Positions 15,167 to 23,563 of a stretch of DNA of 64,000 nucleotides are shown here, piece after piece. The first letter of the stretch is position 1. Each line of letters starts with the position of its first letter. A program made the position numbers and the translations under genes. This DNA comes from Nonomuraea sp. NBC_00507. GTDB taxonomy: Bacteria > Actinomycetota > Actinomycetes > Streptosporangiales > Streptosporangiaceae. The stretch lies in NCBI RefSeq assembly GCF_036013525.1, contig NZ_CP107853.1, positions 2,790,001-2,854,000 on the forward strand, in the 5' to 3' direction. The notes below the pieces were generated by a model. That model was not told where the DNA came from. It was given only the letters and a program-made list of their open reading frames with translations, and made no database searches.

Positions 15167-16417
15167 ATGGACTACGACGTCGTCATCGTGGGAGCCAGCG
15201 TCAGCGGCTGCACCGCCGCGATCCTGTACGGCCGGGCCGGCTTACGCGTCGCGCTGCTGGAAAAGCACCGCAGCATCGACACCCCCAAGCGGCTGTGCGG
15301 CCACTTCCTGCTCGGCCGCGCCCAGACCCCGTTACGGCGGCTCGGCTTATGGGACGACCTGCTGGCCACCGGCGCGGGCACCGGCGACGTCTCGATCCGG
15401 ACCGCGTACGGCTGGACCGACCGCTCCCGCGGCGGCGTCCCGCCGTTCCTCAGCGTCAGGCGTACCACCCTCGACCCGATCCTGCGCGGCAGCGCCGCCG
15501 CCACCGGAGGGGTGGACCTGCTCCTCGGCCGTACGGTCACGGGCCTGCTCACCGAAGGGCACCGGGTGACCGGCGTCCGCGCCCGGCTGCTCGACGGCAC
15601 CGAGGAAACCCACGCCGGCCGCCTGATCGTGGGTGCCGACGGCTACCGGTCCAAGGTCGCCTCGCTGGCCGGCGTCCCCGAGCGGTTCACGCCCAACGGC
15701 CGCGCGTTCTTCTACACCTATTACCGGAATGTACGGCATACGCTGCCCACCCCCGCCGCCCTGTGGTGGCACGAGCGGGACTGGGTGGTGCTCGCCCCCA
15801 CCGACGGTGGGCTGACCCAGGTGGCGGTCATGCCCGCCAAGGACACCCTGCCCCCGGACCTGACCGACCACGCCGGCTACATCGAGCGCTACGTCGCCTC
15901 GCTGCCCGACGCCCCCGACCTGACCCGCGCCGAACGAGCTGCCAAGGTCGTCATCGCCCCCGACTACCCGCTCATCCGCCGTCACCCCACCCCCGTGCCA
16001 GGCCTGGCCCTGATCGGTGACGCGGCCCTGACCGCCGACCCGACACCGGCCCCCGGCTGCACCTGGGCGCTGCTGTCGGGTCAGTGGCTCGCCGACGCCA
16101 CGGCGCCGGCCCTGCTCGCCGGCGACGACCCCGCGTCGGCACTGCGCCGCTACCGGCGGGTCCACCGCGCCCTCGAGCGCGAACACGCCTTCATGCGGGG
16201 CGGCGCCGAAGTCGCCCCGCCCAACCCGGTGCAACGCCTGCTCCACGAGGCCGCGGTGCACGACCCGGAGGTGGCCCGTCGCCTGGCGCTGGTCGGGATG
16301 CAGGTCGCCCCGACCATGTCCCTGCTCAACCCGGCCCTGGCCGCCCGTGCCCTGCTCGTACGCCACCGCGGCAGACGACGCTCCGCCGGACGCGCAGGCC
16401 AGGCGCATGCCGTATGA
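15167..16417 (+). CDS. FAD-dependent oxidoreductase (geranylgeranyl-reductase/halogenase-like fold)
   Basis: This 416-residue flavoprotein has the GR2-type FAD motifs: VVIVGASVSGCTAAILYGRA near residues 4-23, then LIVGADGYRSKVA at about 158-170 and ALIGDAALTADPTPAPGCTW at about 282-301. These correspond to GxGxxG, DG and GD of group A flavin monooxygenases and geranylgeranyl reductases. The KRLCGHFLLGR loop after the first helix is characteristic of the reductase-like branch. The substrate is unknown. ATG 15167 follows a GAGGGAG box. Control by the divergent TetR is likely. The C-terminus is Arg-rich. Confidence 0.88.
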   Translation: MDYDVVIVGASVSGCTAAILYGRAGLRVALLEKHRSIDTPKRLCGHFLLGRAQTPLRRLGLWDDLLATGAGTGDVSIRTAYGWTDRSRGGVPPFLSVRRTTLDPILRGSAAATGGVDLLLGRTVTGLLTEGHRVTGVRARLLDGTEETHAGRLIVGADGYRSKVASLAGVPERFTPNGRAFFYTYYRNVRHTLPTPAALWWHERDWVVLAPTDGGLTQVAVMPAKDTLPPDLTDHAGYIERYVASLPDAPDLTRAERAAKVVIAPDYPLIRRHPTPVPGLALIGDAALTADPTPAPGCTWALLSGQWLADATAPALLAGDDPASALRRYRRVHRALEREHAFMRGGAEVAPPNPVQRLLHEAAVHDPEVARRLALVGMQVAPTMSLLNPALAARALLVRHRGRRRSAGRAGQAHAV

Positions 16418-16635
16418 CCCCTTGGCCCGAGCGGACGTGGAGGCTGACGGCGCCCGGTGGACCTGGCTGGTCAATGTCCGCGGTCAAGTAGTCAACGTCG
16501 CCACCTGGATGGTCATCGACAGGCCCCGTACGCAGGAGTCGCTGGAAACGTCCGGATGTGGTTCGGCGCTCCCGCGGCTCTCGCTCACGGGTGCCGCTCT
16601 CGCCGGAGCACATCCACGCGAGAGGAGAGTCACAG

Positions 16636-17487
16636 GTGAGATCACCTTCCAAGCTGCGTCGTACGGTGGCCGGGCTGGCAGTGGGCAGCGCCGTCGCCAC
16701 TGGCGTGTTCGCCATCGATACGACCAGCGCCAGTGCCAGCGCCCCTGACCCGTTCGACGGGTTCGGCTCCAGCGGGTTCTTCGGGTCCGGCGGTTCGAGT
16801 GACCCGGGCGGGTTCAACCTGCCCGACTCATTCGGCGGCGGCGGTAACCCCCTCGACGACACCTTCAACGGTCTCGTCGACGACTTCTTCGGCAGCTCCG
16901 GGCTGACCGCCCCGCGCACCGGCAGCACGTCGCCGAGCACGTCCGGTGGCGGCTTCGACTTCCCCACCTTCGCCAAGAACACGCTGCAGAAGCTCGGCAG
17001 CGAGGCACTGAAGCGGCTGTACGAGAAGAGCACCAAGTCCAAGAACACCTCCCGCAACGGCGGTTCGTTCGCAACGAACGACTGGTACGGCCGGATCCGG
17101 CCGGGCCTGCAGGGGCAGAGGTGCCGCCCGCCCGCCTACGTCCGCCTGTACGGGACCACGGTCCGCAGCGGCAGGTTCACCTCCCAGGCCTTCATCGGCG
17201 GCAGGAACCTCGGCAAGACGCTGATCGTCGGCCGCAACGCCTTCCTGGCCCCCTTCGGCGACAAGCTCAAGCCGCGGAGCACCGCCAGCTACTTCTTCCT
17301 GTCCCGGCGAAACGCCGAGTCCTTCAGCCCGCAGCCCAGGGTCGCCAAGAACACCGTTCTGGAAGACCGCACCCGTTACTCGGCGAACTTCCTGGACCGG
17401 GGCGTCACCTACACCGTGCTCGTCAAGTACGTCAACACCTGCAACGAGCAGGTCGTCGACGTGCTGGGCCGCGTCCGGCGCCGCTGA
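16636..17487 (+). CDS. secreted protein of unknown function, Gly/Ser/Asp-rich N-terminus
   Basis: I do not recognise this 283-residue protein. GTG 16636 is chosen because AGGAGAG lies about 10 bases upstream and a signal peptide begins there (LRRTVAGLAVGSAVATGVFA, then a cleavage region TTSASASA). The mature N-terminus is low-complexity Gly/Ser/Asp/Phe. From about residue 140 a folded domain begins with NDWYGRIRPGLQGQRCRPPA. It has a matching second Cys in VKYVNTCNEQVVDV, so one disulfide is likely. It lies 155 bp upstream of another secreted protein in the same direction; both may reach the cell envelope. Confidence 0.8.
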   Translation: MRSPSKLRRTVAGLAVGSAVATGVFAIDTTSASASAPDPFDGFGSSGFFGSGGSSDPGGFNLPDSFGGGGNPLDDTFNGLVDDFFGSSGLTAPRTGSTSPSTSGGGFDFPTFAKNTLQKLGSEALKRLYEKSTKSKNTSRNGGSFATNDWYGRIRPGLQGQRCRPPAYVRLYGTTVRSGRFTSQAFIGGRNLGKTLIVGRNAFLAPFGDKLKPRSTASYFFLSRRNAESFSPQPRVAKNTVLEDRTRYSANFLDRGVTYTVLVKYVNTCNEQVVDVLGRVRRR

Positions 17488-17642
17488 CCTGCCGCAAAGG
17501 CGTGACCCGCAGCAGTCGCCCGGCGGGAGCCGACACGCTCCCGCCCGGCTCAGCCCCCAAGCCAAGACAGCCCCAAGCCGAGACAGAGCCGAGCCGAGTC
17601 GACGCCCGGCCTGTCACCCGACCCATCTGACGAGGTAAACCC

Positions 17643-18521
17643 ATGAATCTGAAGTCCCGATCAACTCGTATACGCCTCGTGGCCGTGGCCGGCGCGCTCG
17701 CCGTCCTGGCCGGCGGAGGGCAGCTGGCGATGAGCCACGCCACCGCGGATCCTGACCCGTGCAGCGCGGACGCGAGCGTGGAGTGCACCGACGCGTCCCT
17801 GGCCGCGGCGGCCATGTCCGACGACGCGACCGACGCGACCGACGCGACCGACGCGACCGACCCGACCGACGAGACCGACACGGCCGACGCGACCGACCCG
17901 ACCGACGTGACCGACCCGGCCGACGGCACGACCGAGGAGTCGGCCGGCACCGCCGACGCGCCCATTACCGACGAGACCGAGGACCCCGTCTCCGAGGAGA
18001 TCACCGTCAAGACGGAGAACTGGGATGCCGTGTCCGAGGCGACTCTGGAGGACGAGACGTCCGCAACGGACGAGGCCACTGACAGCACGCCTACGGAAGA
18101 GGAGGAGAGCGGGACCACCGACTCCGACTCCACCGAGGCCGTCCCCGGCTCTCCGCACGAAGGGACGTTCCCCACGGTGCGACCTGGCGGCGCGGCATGC
18201 AGCCAGACCCTGGGTGTCAGGACACCCGACCTGGAGCGCAAGAGCTATGTGGTGACCTGGAAGGGCAACTCCTCGGGCGGAGTCCCCGCCTGGCGCCTGG
18301 AGTTCTACCACGGGTCGTATCCCATCAACACCAAGATCAACACCGAGAATTGGACGCGGGTGGACGGCAGCGGCGACAGGAACCCCGTCGAGAAATATGC
18401 CATCCGTTCCGCCGACCTGGGGCGCGAAGGCCGGCTCAACTGGCGCATGTGCGTCCGTAACCTGGGCGCGAACGATCTGACCGGAGGCTGGCAACTGGAC
18501 ACGACGATCACCGACAAGTAG
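17643..18521 (+). CDS. secreted acidic protein with Thr-Asp repeat and C-terminal domain of unknown function
   Basis: This 292-residue protein has a signal peptide (KSRSTRIRLVAVAGALAVLA). Residues ~59-97 are a Thr-Asp repeat (DAT DAT DAT DPT DET...), followed by more Glu/Thr/Ser-rich sequence to about residue 175. The C-terminal ~105 residues look folded. They start CSQTLGVRTPDLERKSYVVT and contain WRMCVRNLG, so the two Cys may pair. The acidic stalk could bind cations or act as a wall-spanning spacer. No sortase motif or membrane anchor is seen, so it is probably released or loosely wall-associated. It follows another secreted protein; the domain is unknown to me. Confidence 0.8.
   Translation: MNLKSRSTRIRLVAVAGALAVLAGGGQLAMSHATADPDPCSADASVECTDASLAAAAMSDDATDATDATDATDPTDETDTADATDPTDVTDPADGTTEESAGTADAPITDETEDPVSEEITVKTENWDAVSEATLEDETSATDEATDSTPTEEEESGTTDSDSTEAVPGSPHEGTFPTVRPGGAACSQTLGVRTPDLERKSYVVTWKGNSSGGVPAWRLEFYHGSYPINTKINTENWTRVDGSGDRNPVEKYAIRSADLGREGRLNWRMCVRNLGANDLTGGWQLDTTITDK
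17821..17935 (+). repeat. in-frame GACGCGACC minisatellite
   Basis: Tandem units of 6-9 bases built on GACGCGACC/GACCCGACC encode the Thr-Asp repeat of the secreted protein. The period stays a multiple of three, so length changes keep the frame. The first copies (17827-17860) are identical, which suggests recent expansion. Confidence 0.85.
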
Positions 18522-18534
18522 TGAGACCACCGCC

Positions 18535-18574
18535 CGGCCCCGGCGATCTCTCTTCACGAGATTTCCCGGGGCCG
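18535..18574 (+). terminator. terminator hairpin after the Thr-Asp protein
   Basis: CGGCCCCGG (18535-18543) pairs perfectly with CCGGGGCCG (18566-18574). An inner ATCTC/GAGAT pair lengthens the hairpin. It begins 14 bases after the stop codon. Confidence 0.75.
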
Positions 18575-18654
18575 TGTCGATTCCGGCAGCACGCGATCGA
18601 CGCGTTGGCAAAAGGACAGGCGAGGCCAAGCCCTCGAAGCACCTGGGAGATGTG

Positions 18655-19233
18655 ATGAGCAAAGTGGTGATGCACAACGTCGTGTCGGTGGACGGCTTCA
18701 TCGCCGACCCGCAGGATCAGGTCGGCCCTCTGTTCGACTGGTACTCCAACGGCGACGTCGCGCTCGACGAAGCGGGCAGGGCGAAGGTCTCGCGGGTCTC
18801 GGCCGAGTACGTCAAGCCGATGTGGGCGGGCATCGGGTCGATGGTGATCGGGCGGCACCTGTTCGACATGACCAATGGCTGGGAAGGGAAGCCGCCGGCG
18901 GGGGAGCACGTGGTCGTGGTGTCACGCCGGCCCAAGCCCGACGGGTGGCACCCGGAGGCGTCGTACCACTTCGTGGACGATGTGGCAGAGGCGATCGCGA
19001 AGGCGAAGGACCTCGCAGGCGAGCGCACCGTCGCCGTGGCGGCCGGTGCCGCCGGGGGCCAGGCCTTCGCTCTCGGTCTGGTGGACGAGGTGGCGATGGA
19101 CGTCGTGCCGGTGGTCCTCGGCTCGGGCAAGCGGTACTTCGGGTCGGTGGACGCCCAGCATCTGCTCGAGGACCCGCACGTGGTGGTCCAGGGCGACCGG
19201 GTGCTGCACCTGCTCTATCGGGTCCGCCGCTAG
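18655..19233 (+). CDS. dihydrofolate reductase family (RibD C-terminal-like) protein
   Basis: This 192-residue protein begins MSKVVMHNVVSVDGFIADPQ, the standard start of the DHFR/RibD-C family. MVIGRHLFDMTNGWEGKPPA and EHVVVVSRRP correspond to the NADPH-binding sheet. AVAAGAAGGQAFALGLVDEV is the conserved GG-x-x-x-A motif, followed by the VVPVVLGSGKRYFG strand. The family reduces pterin-like or other small substrates with NADPH, and true folate reduction is rare. ATG 18655 follows GGGAGATGT. It lies between two hairpin terminators, so it is monocistronic. Confidence 0.9.
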   Translation: MSKVVMHNVVSVDGFIADPQDQVGPLFDWYSNGDVALDEAGRAKVSRVSAEYVKPMWAGIGSMVIGRHLFDMTNGWEGKPPAGEHVVVVSRRPKPDGWHPEASYHFVDDVAEAIAKAKDLAGERTVAVAAGAAGGQAFALGLVDEVAMDVVPVVLGSGKRYFGSVDAQHLLEDPHVVVQGDRVLHLLYRVRR

Positions 19234-19262
19234 GGGGTGCCCGTGCGCTCGATCGGGGCAGT

Positions 19263-19298
19263 CTTGAAGGGGGTACGGCCCGCCGTACCCCCTTCAAG
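19263..19298. terminator. bidirectional terminator, 16-bp perfect stem
   Basis: CTTGAAGGGGGTACGG (19263-19278) pairs base for base with CCGTACCCCCTTCAAG (19283-19298) around the loop CCCG. It sits in the 71-bp gap between two converging genes. It should stop transcription from both sides. Confidence 0.9.
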
Positions 19299-19304
19299 CG
19301 AGCG

Positions 19305-19937
19305 TCAGCCCACGATCACCTTCTCGCAGCGGTACATGGTGTCCCCCGCGTCGGCCCTGATCTCGTCGGGCCTTTCGAAGACGCCGCGCGCGCCGCAGTC
19401 GACGGAGTCGGACTGGCCGTCGCGCACGTCGGCGGTGTCGGCGTTGAGTCCCAGGAGGACCGTGTCGCGCCCGCCGTTGGGCACGACGGAGTCGTTGCCG
19501 GAGCCGCTGTCGATCGTGTCGTTGCCGCGGCCCGTGGAGATGGTGTCGTCGCCGATGCCGCCATCGACGACCATCGGGATGGACAGCGTGACGCTGCCCA
19601 CCATCCGGTCGGCGCCACCGCCCAGCGTGACCTTCAGGCGGCTCACCAGGGCCAGGTCGCAGTGGACCAGGTGGCCGTTGTTGGTCGTGACGCAGTGCGC
19701 GAGGCTTTCGGTGAGCAGCGCGGCCTGGTCGGAGAAGGCGATCCTCTCCTGGCCGTTGACGAGGGTCGTCCCGATGGACAGGTTGTTGTCCACGCCGCTG
19801 CCGGCGGTGAAGACCAGTGTGGTGTTGTCGGCGGTGATGACGCCGGGGTTGGGAGTGGCTGCGGAAGCGGGGGTGGCCATCGCGAGTGCGGCAAGTGCCG
19901 CGGTCGCGAGGGCCACGAACGGTGAGCGGAACTTCAT
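19305..19937 (-). CDS. secreted protein with RTX-like calcium-binding repeats
   Basis: This 210-residue protein has a signal peptide (RSPFVALATAALAALAMATP, ending ASA). The middle contains repeat units LGGGADRM, DGGIGDDTIST, GRGNDTIDSGSGND and NGGRDTVLLG. These are the GGxGxDx(L/I/V) units that form calcium-binding parallel beta-rolls. The C-terminus has Cys pairs (SVDCGARG ... MYRCEKV) typical of actinobacterial secreted versions. There are too few repeats and no type I signal for an RTX toxin. A wall or adhesin role is more likely. The signal peptide implies Sec export. Confidence 0.85.
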   Translation of the reverse strand: MKFRSPFVALATAALAALAMATPASAATPNPGVITADNTTLVFTAGSGVDNNLSIGTTLVNGQERIAFSDQAALLTESLAHCVTTNNGHLVHCDLALVSRLKVTLGGGADRMVGSVTLSIPMVVDGGIGDDTISTGRGNDTIDSGSGNDSVVPNGGRDTVLLGLNADTADVRDGQSDSVDCGARGVFERPDEIRADAGDTMYRCEKVIVG

Positions 19938-20287
19938 GATCTAACCCCTCCTGGGTGCTGACCCGGGCCCCCTAGACGCATAAGGATGGGTACGTTCCGC
20001 CGCCTCGACTGCGGACAACGCCATAGTCAGGGTGTGTCGCCGCATATAGACAGAGGCCGCCCCGTCGCGTGCCAGGCGACTGGCCCAGTGCTCAGCATGT
20101 GTGGTCATCCGGCGTCGCGCGTCGGGGTGGTGGCTGACCGCAGGAGGTACGGAGGCAGGCGTCTGCGCTGGTGGGTTCGCCGGGCTCGACGTGCACCTGA
20201 CCGCCTGCGGTGTGGACGGTCCACGCGCGGGTCGTCGAGTTCGATGCGAGAGCGCCGCCGTCATTGTCTGCCACGTCTTAGCCGATC
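19938..20287. other. 350-bp spacer, no convincing intact gene
   Basis: This holds the promoter region of the calcium-repeat protein (its start is at 19937) and little else I can support. One weak minus-strand frame (20092-20274) reads TRAWTVHTAGGQVHVEPGEP and could be the C-terminal scrap of a mycothiol maleylpyruvate isomerase-like protein. That is too short to claim. Confidence 0.4.
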
Positions 20288-20716
20288 TTAGGCCCTCTCA
20301 GCAAGGGCGTCTGGGCAGGTAGAGCGATTGTCGTAGGTGTCGCGGGCGGCGGCGACTTGTTCGATATGTGTCTCGGCCCAGTCCTTGATGGCCTGCATCA
20401 CGGGCAGCAGGCTGATGCCTAGTGGGGTGAGAGCGTAATCGACCCGTACCGGGACGGAGGGCGTGACGGAGCGAGAGATCAGGCCGTCGCGTTCCAGGGT
20501 GCGCAGAGTCTGGGTGAGCATCTTCTGACTGACGCCGGCGATGGTTCGCGACAGACTGCTATAGCGCTGAGGGCCGCCGGCGAGCGCGGTGAGCAGGAGA
20601 CTCACCCATTTGTCGCTGATCCGGTCGAGAAGTTGACGCGCTGGGCAGGTCGCGAGGTAGGCGTCATAGGCGATGCGCGCCTGCTCACGCTGCTGAGCGG
20701 TGGTGCGGGTGGTCAT
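20288..20716 (-). CDS. HxlR family transcriptional regulator
   Basis: This 142-residue winged-helix protein shows ATCPARQLLDRISDKWVSLL, which carries the HxlR-type Cys near residue 30. The recognition region follows as YSSLSRTIAGVSQKMLTQTL, then LERDGLISRSVTPSVPVRVD and YALTPLGISLLPVM. It diverges from the quinone-oxidoreductase-like gene at 20830. A TACGCAC-N6-GTGCGTA repeat sits 20-39 bp from its start. A redox- or electrophile-responsive switch for the reductase is the natural reading, as in other HxlR/YodB-type cassettes. Confidence 0.92.
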   Translation of the reverse strand: MTTRTTAQQREQARIAYDAYLATCPARQLLDRISDKWVSLLLTALAGGPQRYSSLSRTIAGVSQKMLTQTLRTLERDGLISRSVTPSVPVRVDYALTPLGISLLPVMQAIKDWAETHIEQVAAARDTYDNRSTCPDALAERA

Positions 20717-20735
20717 CGCGCTCCTGTCCGTACGA

Positions 20736-20755
20736 TACGCACTCTGAGGTGCGTA
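20736..20755. promoter_or_regulatory. HxlR operator B
   Basis: TACGCAC-TCTGAG-GTGCGTA has perfect 7-bp arms and a 6-base spacer. Arm spacing and the asymmetric spacer YTGAG are the same as in operator A at 12941. It lies between the divergent HxlR and reductase genes. Confidence 0.8.
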
Positions 20756-20829
20756 CTTCCCACCGGAGAGTAGCTCTCCATACGGTTGTTCTCAAGTCCT
20801 GAAACCTTGTGAAACGACGAGGAGACCTC

Positions 20830-21765
20830 ATGCGTGCAGTTGTTGTCCGTTCTTTCGGTGGGCCCGAGGTTCTGCAGATCGCGGACGTGCCGATGCCGGT
20901 TGCGGCAGAAGGGCAAGTCCGCATTCGGGTCGAGGCGGCATCGGTCAACCCGGTCGATCTGGCCACTCGGTCCGGTGCGCTCACCGAAGCGGGCCTGCTG
21001 CCGGCGCGGGACGTGATCGGCCTTGGGTGGGATGTCGCGGGAACCGTCGAACAAGTGGGCCCAGGGGTCACCGGTATCGTGCGCGGGGACCGGGTGATCG
21101 GCCTGTCCGACCGGCTGGACGTGCCGCTCGGCACTCAGGCCGAACACGTCGTACTCGACGCGGATGCGGTCACAGCCGCGCCTGCGGGCGTCTCGCCTGC
21201 CCAAGCCGCCACGTTGCCCCTGAACGGTCTCACCGCCACGCAAGCGCTCGACAGCCTCGACCTGAACCACGGGCAGACGCTGCTGGTGACCGGGGCGGCC
21301 GGTGCCGTCGGCGGCTTCGCGATCCAACTGGCCGTCGCGCGCGGCCTCCGGGTGGTCGCGGTCGCCGGAGCCGACGATGAACCGCTCGTCCGCGGGCTCG
21401 GAGCCGAACTATTCGTACCACGCACGGCACGGCTGGGCGAGGCGGTCCGTTCCCTCGTTCCTGGCGGTGTGCACGCAGCACTGGACACCGCCGTGACCGG
21501 AGCGGCCGCCCTCGACGCGGTCCGGTCGAAGGGAGCCTTCGCCGCGCTGGTGGCGGGAGGAGCACCGATGCCGCTGCGCGGCATCCGGGTCTTCAACCAC
21601 TGGATCCGCGCTGACGGCGCCCTCCTCTCCAAGCTTGCCGCCCTGGTCGAAGCAGGCTCCCTCACCCTGCGCGTAGCCGAGACCATGCCCCTCGACCACG
21701 TCGCCGCCGCCCACCGGCGCCTCGCCAAAGGCGGTCTCCGCGGTCGTCTCGTCCTCACTCCTTAA
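20830..21765 (+). CDS. NADP-dependent zinc-type alcohol dehydrogenase/quinone oxidoreductase
   Basis: This 311-residue MDR-family reductase starts MRAVVVRSFGGPEVLQI, typical of quinone oxidoreductases. GVSPAQAATLPLNGLTATQA and the Rossmann stretch LLVTGAAGAVGGFAIQLAVA (about residues 155-174) follow, then the AHRRLAKGGLRGRLVL end. No zinc-binding Cys cluster is seen, as in the QOR branch that reduces quinones or enones with NADPH. ATG 20830 follows GAGGAG. The HxlR operator upstream suggests induction by electrophiles. Confidence 0.92.
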   Translation: MRAVVVRSFGGPEVLQIADVPMPVAAEGQVRIRVEAASVNPVDLATRSGALTEAGLLPARDVIGLGWDVAGTVEQVGPGVTGIVRGDRVIGLSDRLDVPLGTQAEHVVLDADAVTAAPAGVSPAQAATLPLNGLTATQALDSLDLNHGQTLLVTGAAGAVGGFAIQLAVARGLRVVAVAGADDEPLVRGLGAELFVPRTARLGEAVRSLVPGGVHAALDTAVTGAAALDAVRSKGAFAALVAGGAPMPLRGIRVFNHWIRADGALLSKLAALVEAGSLTLRVAETMPLDHVAAAHRRLAKGGLRGRLVLTP

Positions 21766-21900
21766 AGATCATTCTGTTAGCCCTCCGTCTGAGCTGCCCC
21801 GTTCGCGGTCGTGCGCGCACGCGAGGCCGGAGTGGCGTAGCCGAGGGCTGCGCTGGATGCCACCAGGCGCAGGTATGCCGTTTGGCGAGTTATGCGGGGA

Positions 21901-22440
21901 TTATCCGAGCAGAGGGAACTCGGCCCATCGACGCCAGCGGTCGCCATCGCTGACGAAAAGGCCGACCGACGCGACGTTCGCAGTCACCGGCAGCTGCGCG
22001 GTCAGCTCTTCTTCTACCTCGTCGAACACGTGGGTCTGCTGGCCATGGGCGACGGTCAGGTGGGGGATGACCTCGGCGTACAGGCCGCCGTAGGGAGGCG
22101 TCTGCGGCCATCGCGCCGCCACGGCCTCGGTCAGCGCGCGAAACGGCTGGTCGGGTGTCGGCGCGAGATAGAGAACGCCAGGGAAGCGCCGGCACCTGTC
22201 AAACCGGATGGTGAAGGGGCTGTGCTCGCCGACCACCACTTTGAGATCGTCCACCACTGCATGGTCCAGGTGATCGATATCCAGGAAGGGAAAGAGCACC
22301 GTCACATGCGCGGGAACACCGGCCGACGCAGAGGCATCGAAACGCCGCCGCCAGTGCCCGACCAGCGGCTCAACCTCTTCCACAGCGGCCAGCAAAGCTG
22401 TCTGGCCTGCTCGATAGCGTCCTGAAGCACCGTTCGACAT
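21901..22440 (-). CDS. 2'-5' RNA ligase (2H phosphoesterase) family protein
   Basis: This 179-residue protein has the two H-x-[T/S]-x motifs that define 2H phosphoesterases: HVTVLFPF (His45, Thr47) and HLTVA (His127, Thr129). The 80-residue spacing fits the family. Members cleave or join 2',5'-phosphodiester or cyclic phosphate bonds in RNA or small nucleotides. The physiological substrate is unknown. Start MSNGASGRYR at 22440 is preferred; the longer frame adds a leader without structure. It is convergent with the reductase gene and diverges from the pentapeptide gene. Confidence 0.85.
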   Translation of the reverse strand: MSNGASGRYRAGQTALLAAVEEVEPLVGHWRRRFDASASAGVPAHVTVLFPFLDIDHLDHAVVDDLKVVVGEHSPFTIRFDRCRRFPGVLYLAPTPDQPFRALTEAVAARWPQTPPYGGLYAEVIPHLTVAHGQQTHVFDEVEEELTAQLPVTANVASVGLFVSDGDRWRRWAEFPLLG

Positions 22441-22661
22441 GGTTGGACGATCTCGAAAGTCCGAGCCGGTTCGCCACCTGTTTTGTGTCGCCGGCTGCGA
22501 CCCTTCGACGAACAGGCCGCCGGGGCACAAGCTCCGACGGCGTCCGGACGCAGAACGTCCGGAATGGAGTCTACGGTCGCGACATGACCAGCAGCGATTA
22601 CCGCCGCCCGGACCACACGCTGAGTGGTCGAACTGTCGGTCCGTCGCGTTACGGTTGCGCC

Positions 22662-23441
22662 ATGGCTGACTTCATCGGTGATGAGCTCAGGGGGTCGCGC
22701 TTCGAGCGCGTTGATCTCAGCGGCGCGGAATTCCGCGCCAGCGACCTGTCCGGCGCCAGGTTCCGCGGCGTGGGGATGAGCGGTGTCGTGATGCGCGGAG
22801 TCGAGCTGGTCAACGTCGACATCCACGGCGAGATCACGAACGTGACGATCAACGGTGTGGACATCGGACCGCTGATCAACGCCGAGCTCGACCGGCGGCA
22901 CCCCGGCCGGGTCAAGATGCGCCCGACCACGCCCGCCGGCTTCCGAGACGCATGGGACATCGTTGAGCGGCTCTGGGAGGGCACCGTCCAACGGGCTCAC
23001 CGCCTGGATCCCGCGCTGCTGCACGAGTCCGTCGACGGCGAGTGGTCCTTCGTCGAAACCTTGCGTCACCTCGTGTTCGCCACTGACGCATGGGTCAGAA
23101 GGGCCGTTCTCGGCGATCCGGCTCCGTGGGATCCGCTGGATCTGCCGTGGGACGAGATGCCGGACACACCGGGGATACCCCGCGACCGCAAGGTCCGACC
23201 GTCGCTGGACACGGTGCTCGAGCTCCGCCGTGACCGGATGTCCACCGTGCGCGAGGTCCTCGACGGCCTCACCGACGAGTCACTGGACGGCCATACCCAA
23301 CCGATCGAGGTGCCGGGATGGCCACCACCATCGCGGAGCTACCCGGTGCGTGAATGCCTGCTGTGCATTCTCAACGAGGAATGGGAGCATCGGCTCTACG
23401 CCGAACGGGATCTTGCCGCTTTGGAGGCGCGCAACCCATAG
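22662..23441 (+). CDS. DinB-like protein with N-terminal pentapeptide repeats
   Basis: This 259-residue protein joins two modules. Residues ~5-45 are pentapeptide repeats (GSRFE RVDLS GAEFR ASDLS GARFR GVGMS), which fold as a small beta-helix. Residues ~85-250 are a DinB four-helix bundle. It has VDGEWSFVETLRHLVFATDA (candidate His ligand) and the C-terminal NEEWEHRLYAERDL with EHRxY, another metal-ligand site. DinB proteins transfer mycothiol or similar thiols. The fusion with pentapeptide repeats is seen in actinobacteria, but its role is unclear. ATG 22662 is chosen for the clean N-terminus; MTSSDY at 22584 is an alternative. Confidence 0.82.
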   Translation: MADFIGDELRGSRFERVDLSGAEFRASDLSGARFRGVGMSGVVMRGVELVNVDIHGEITNVTINGVDIGPLINAELDRRHPGRVKMRPTTPAGFRDAWDIVERLWEGTVQRAHRLDPALLHESVDGEWSFVETLRHLVFATDAWVRRAVLGDPAPWDPLDLPWDEMPDTPGIPRDRKVRPSLDTVLELRRDRMSTVREVLDGLTDESLDGHTQPIEVPGWPPPSRSYPVRECLLCILNEEWEHRLYAERDLAALEARNP

Positions 23442-23563
23442 TGCTTGCTGCACAGGGTGTGCGGGTCTCAATGCGCTCGGCTCGAAAGCGGCGAAGTGGT
23501 CTCCCGTTAATGATCGGAAGTGGCTATCGAAACCGGGCCCCGCTGCGCGCCTAATGTCAAGCC

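Noticed and set aside
17821..17935. Repeat considered as a CRISPR array
   Set aside because: Units are 9 bases, contiguous and in frame, with no spacers.
20092..20274. A minus-strand frame resembling a mycothiol maleylpyruvate isomerase tail
   Set aside because: Similarity covers about 25 residues with no supporting motif, so it is left as a comment only.
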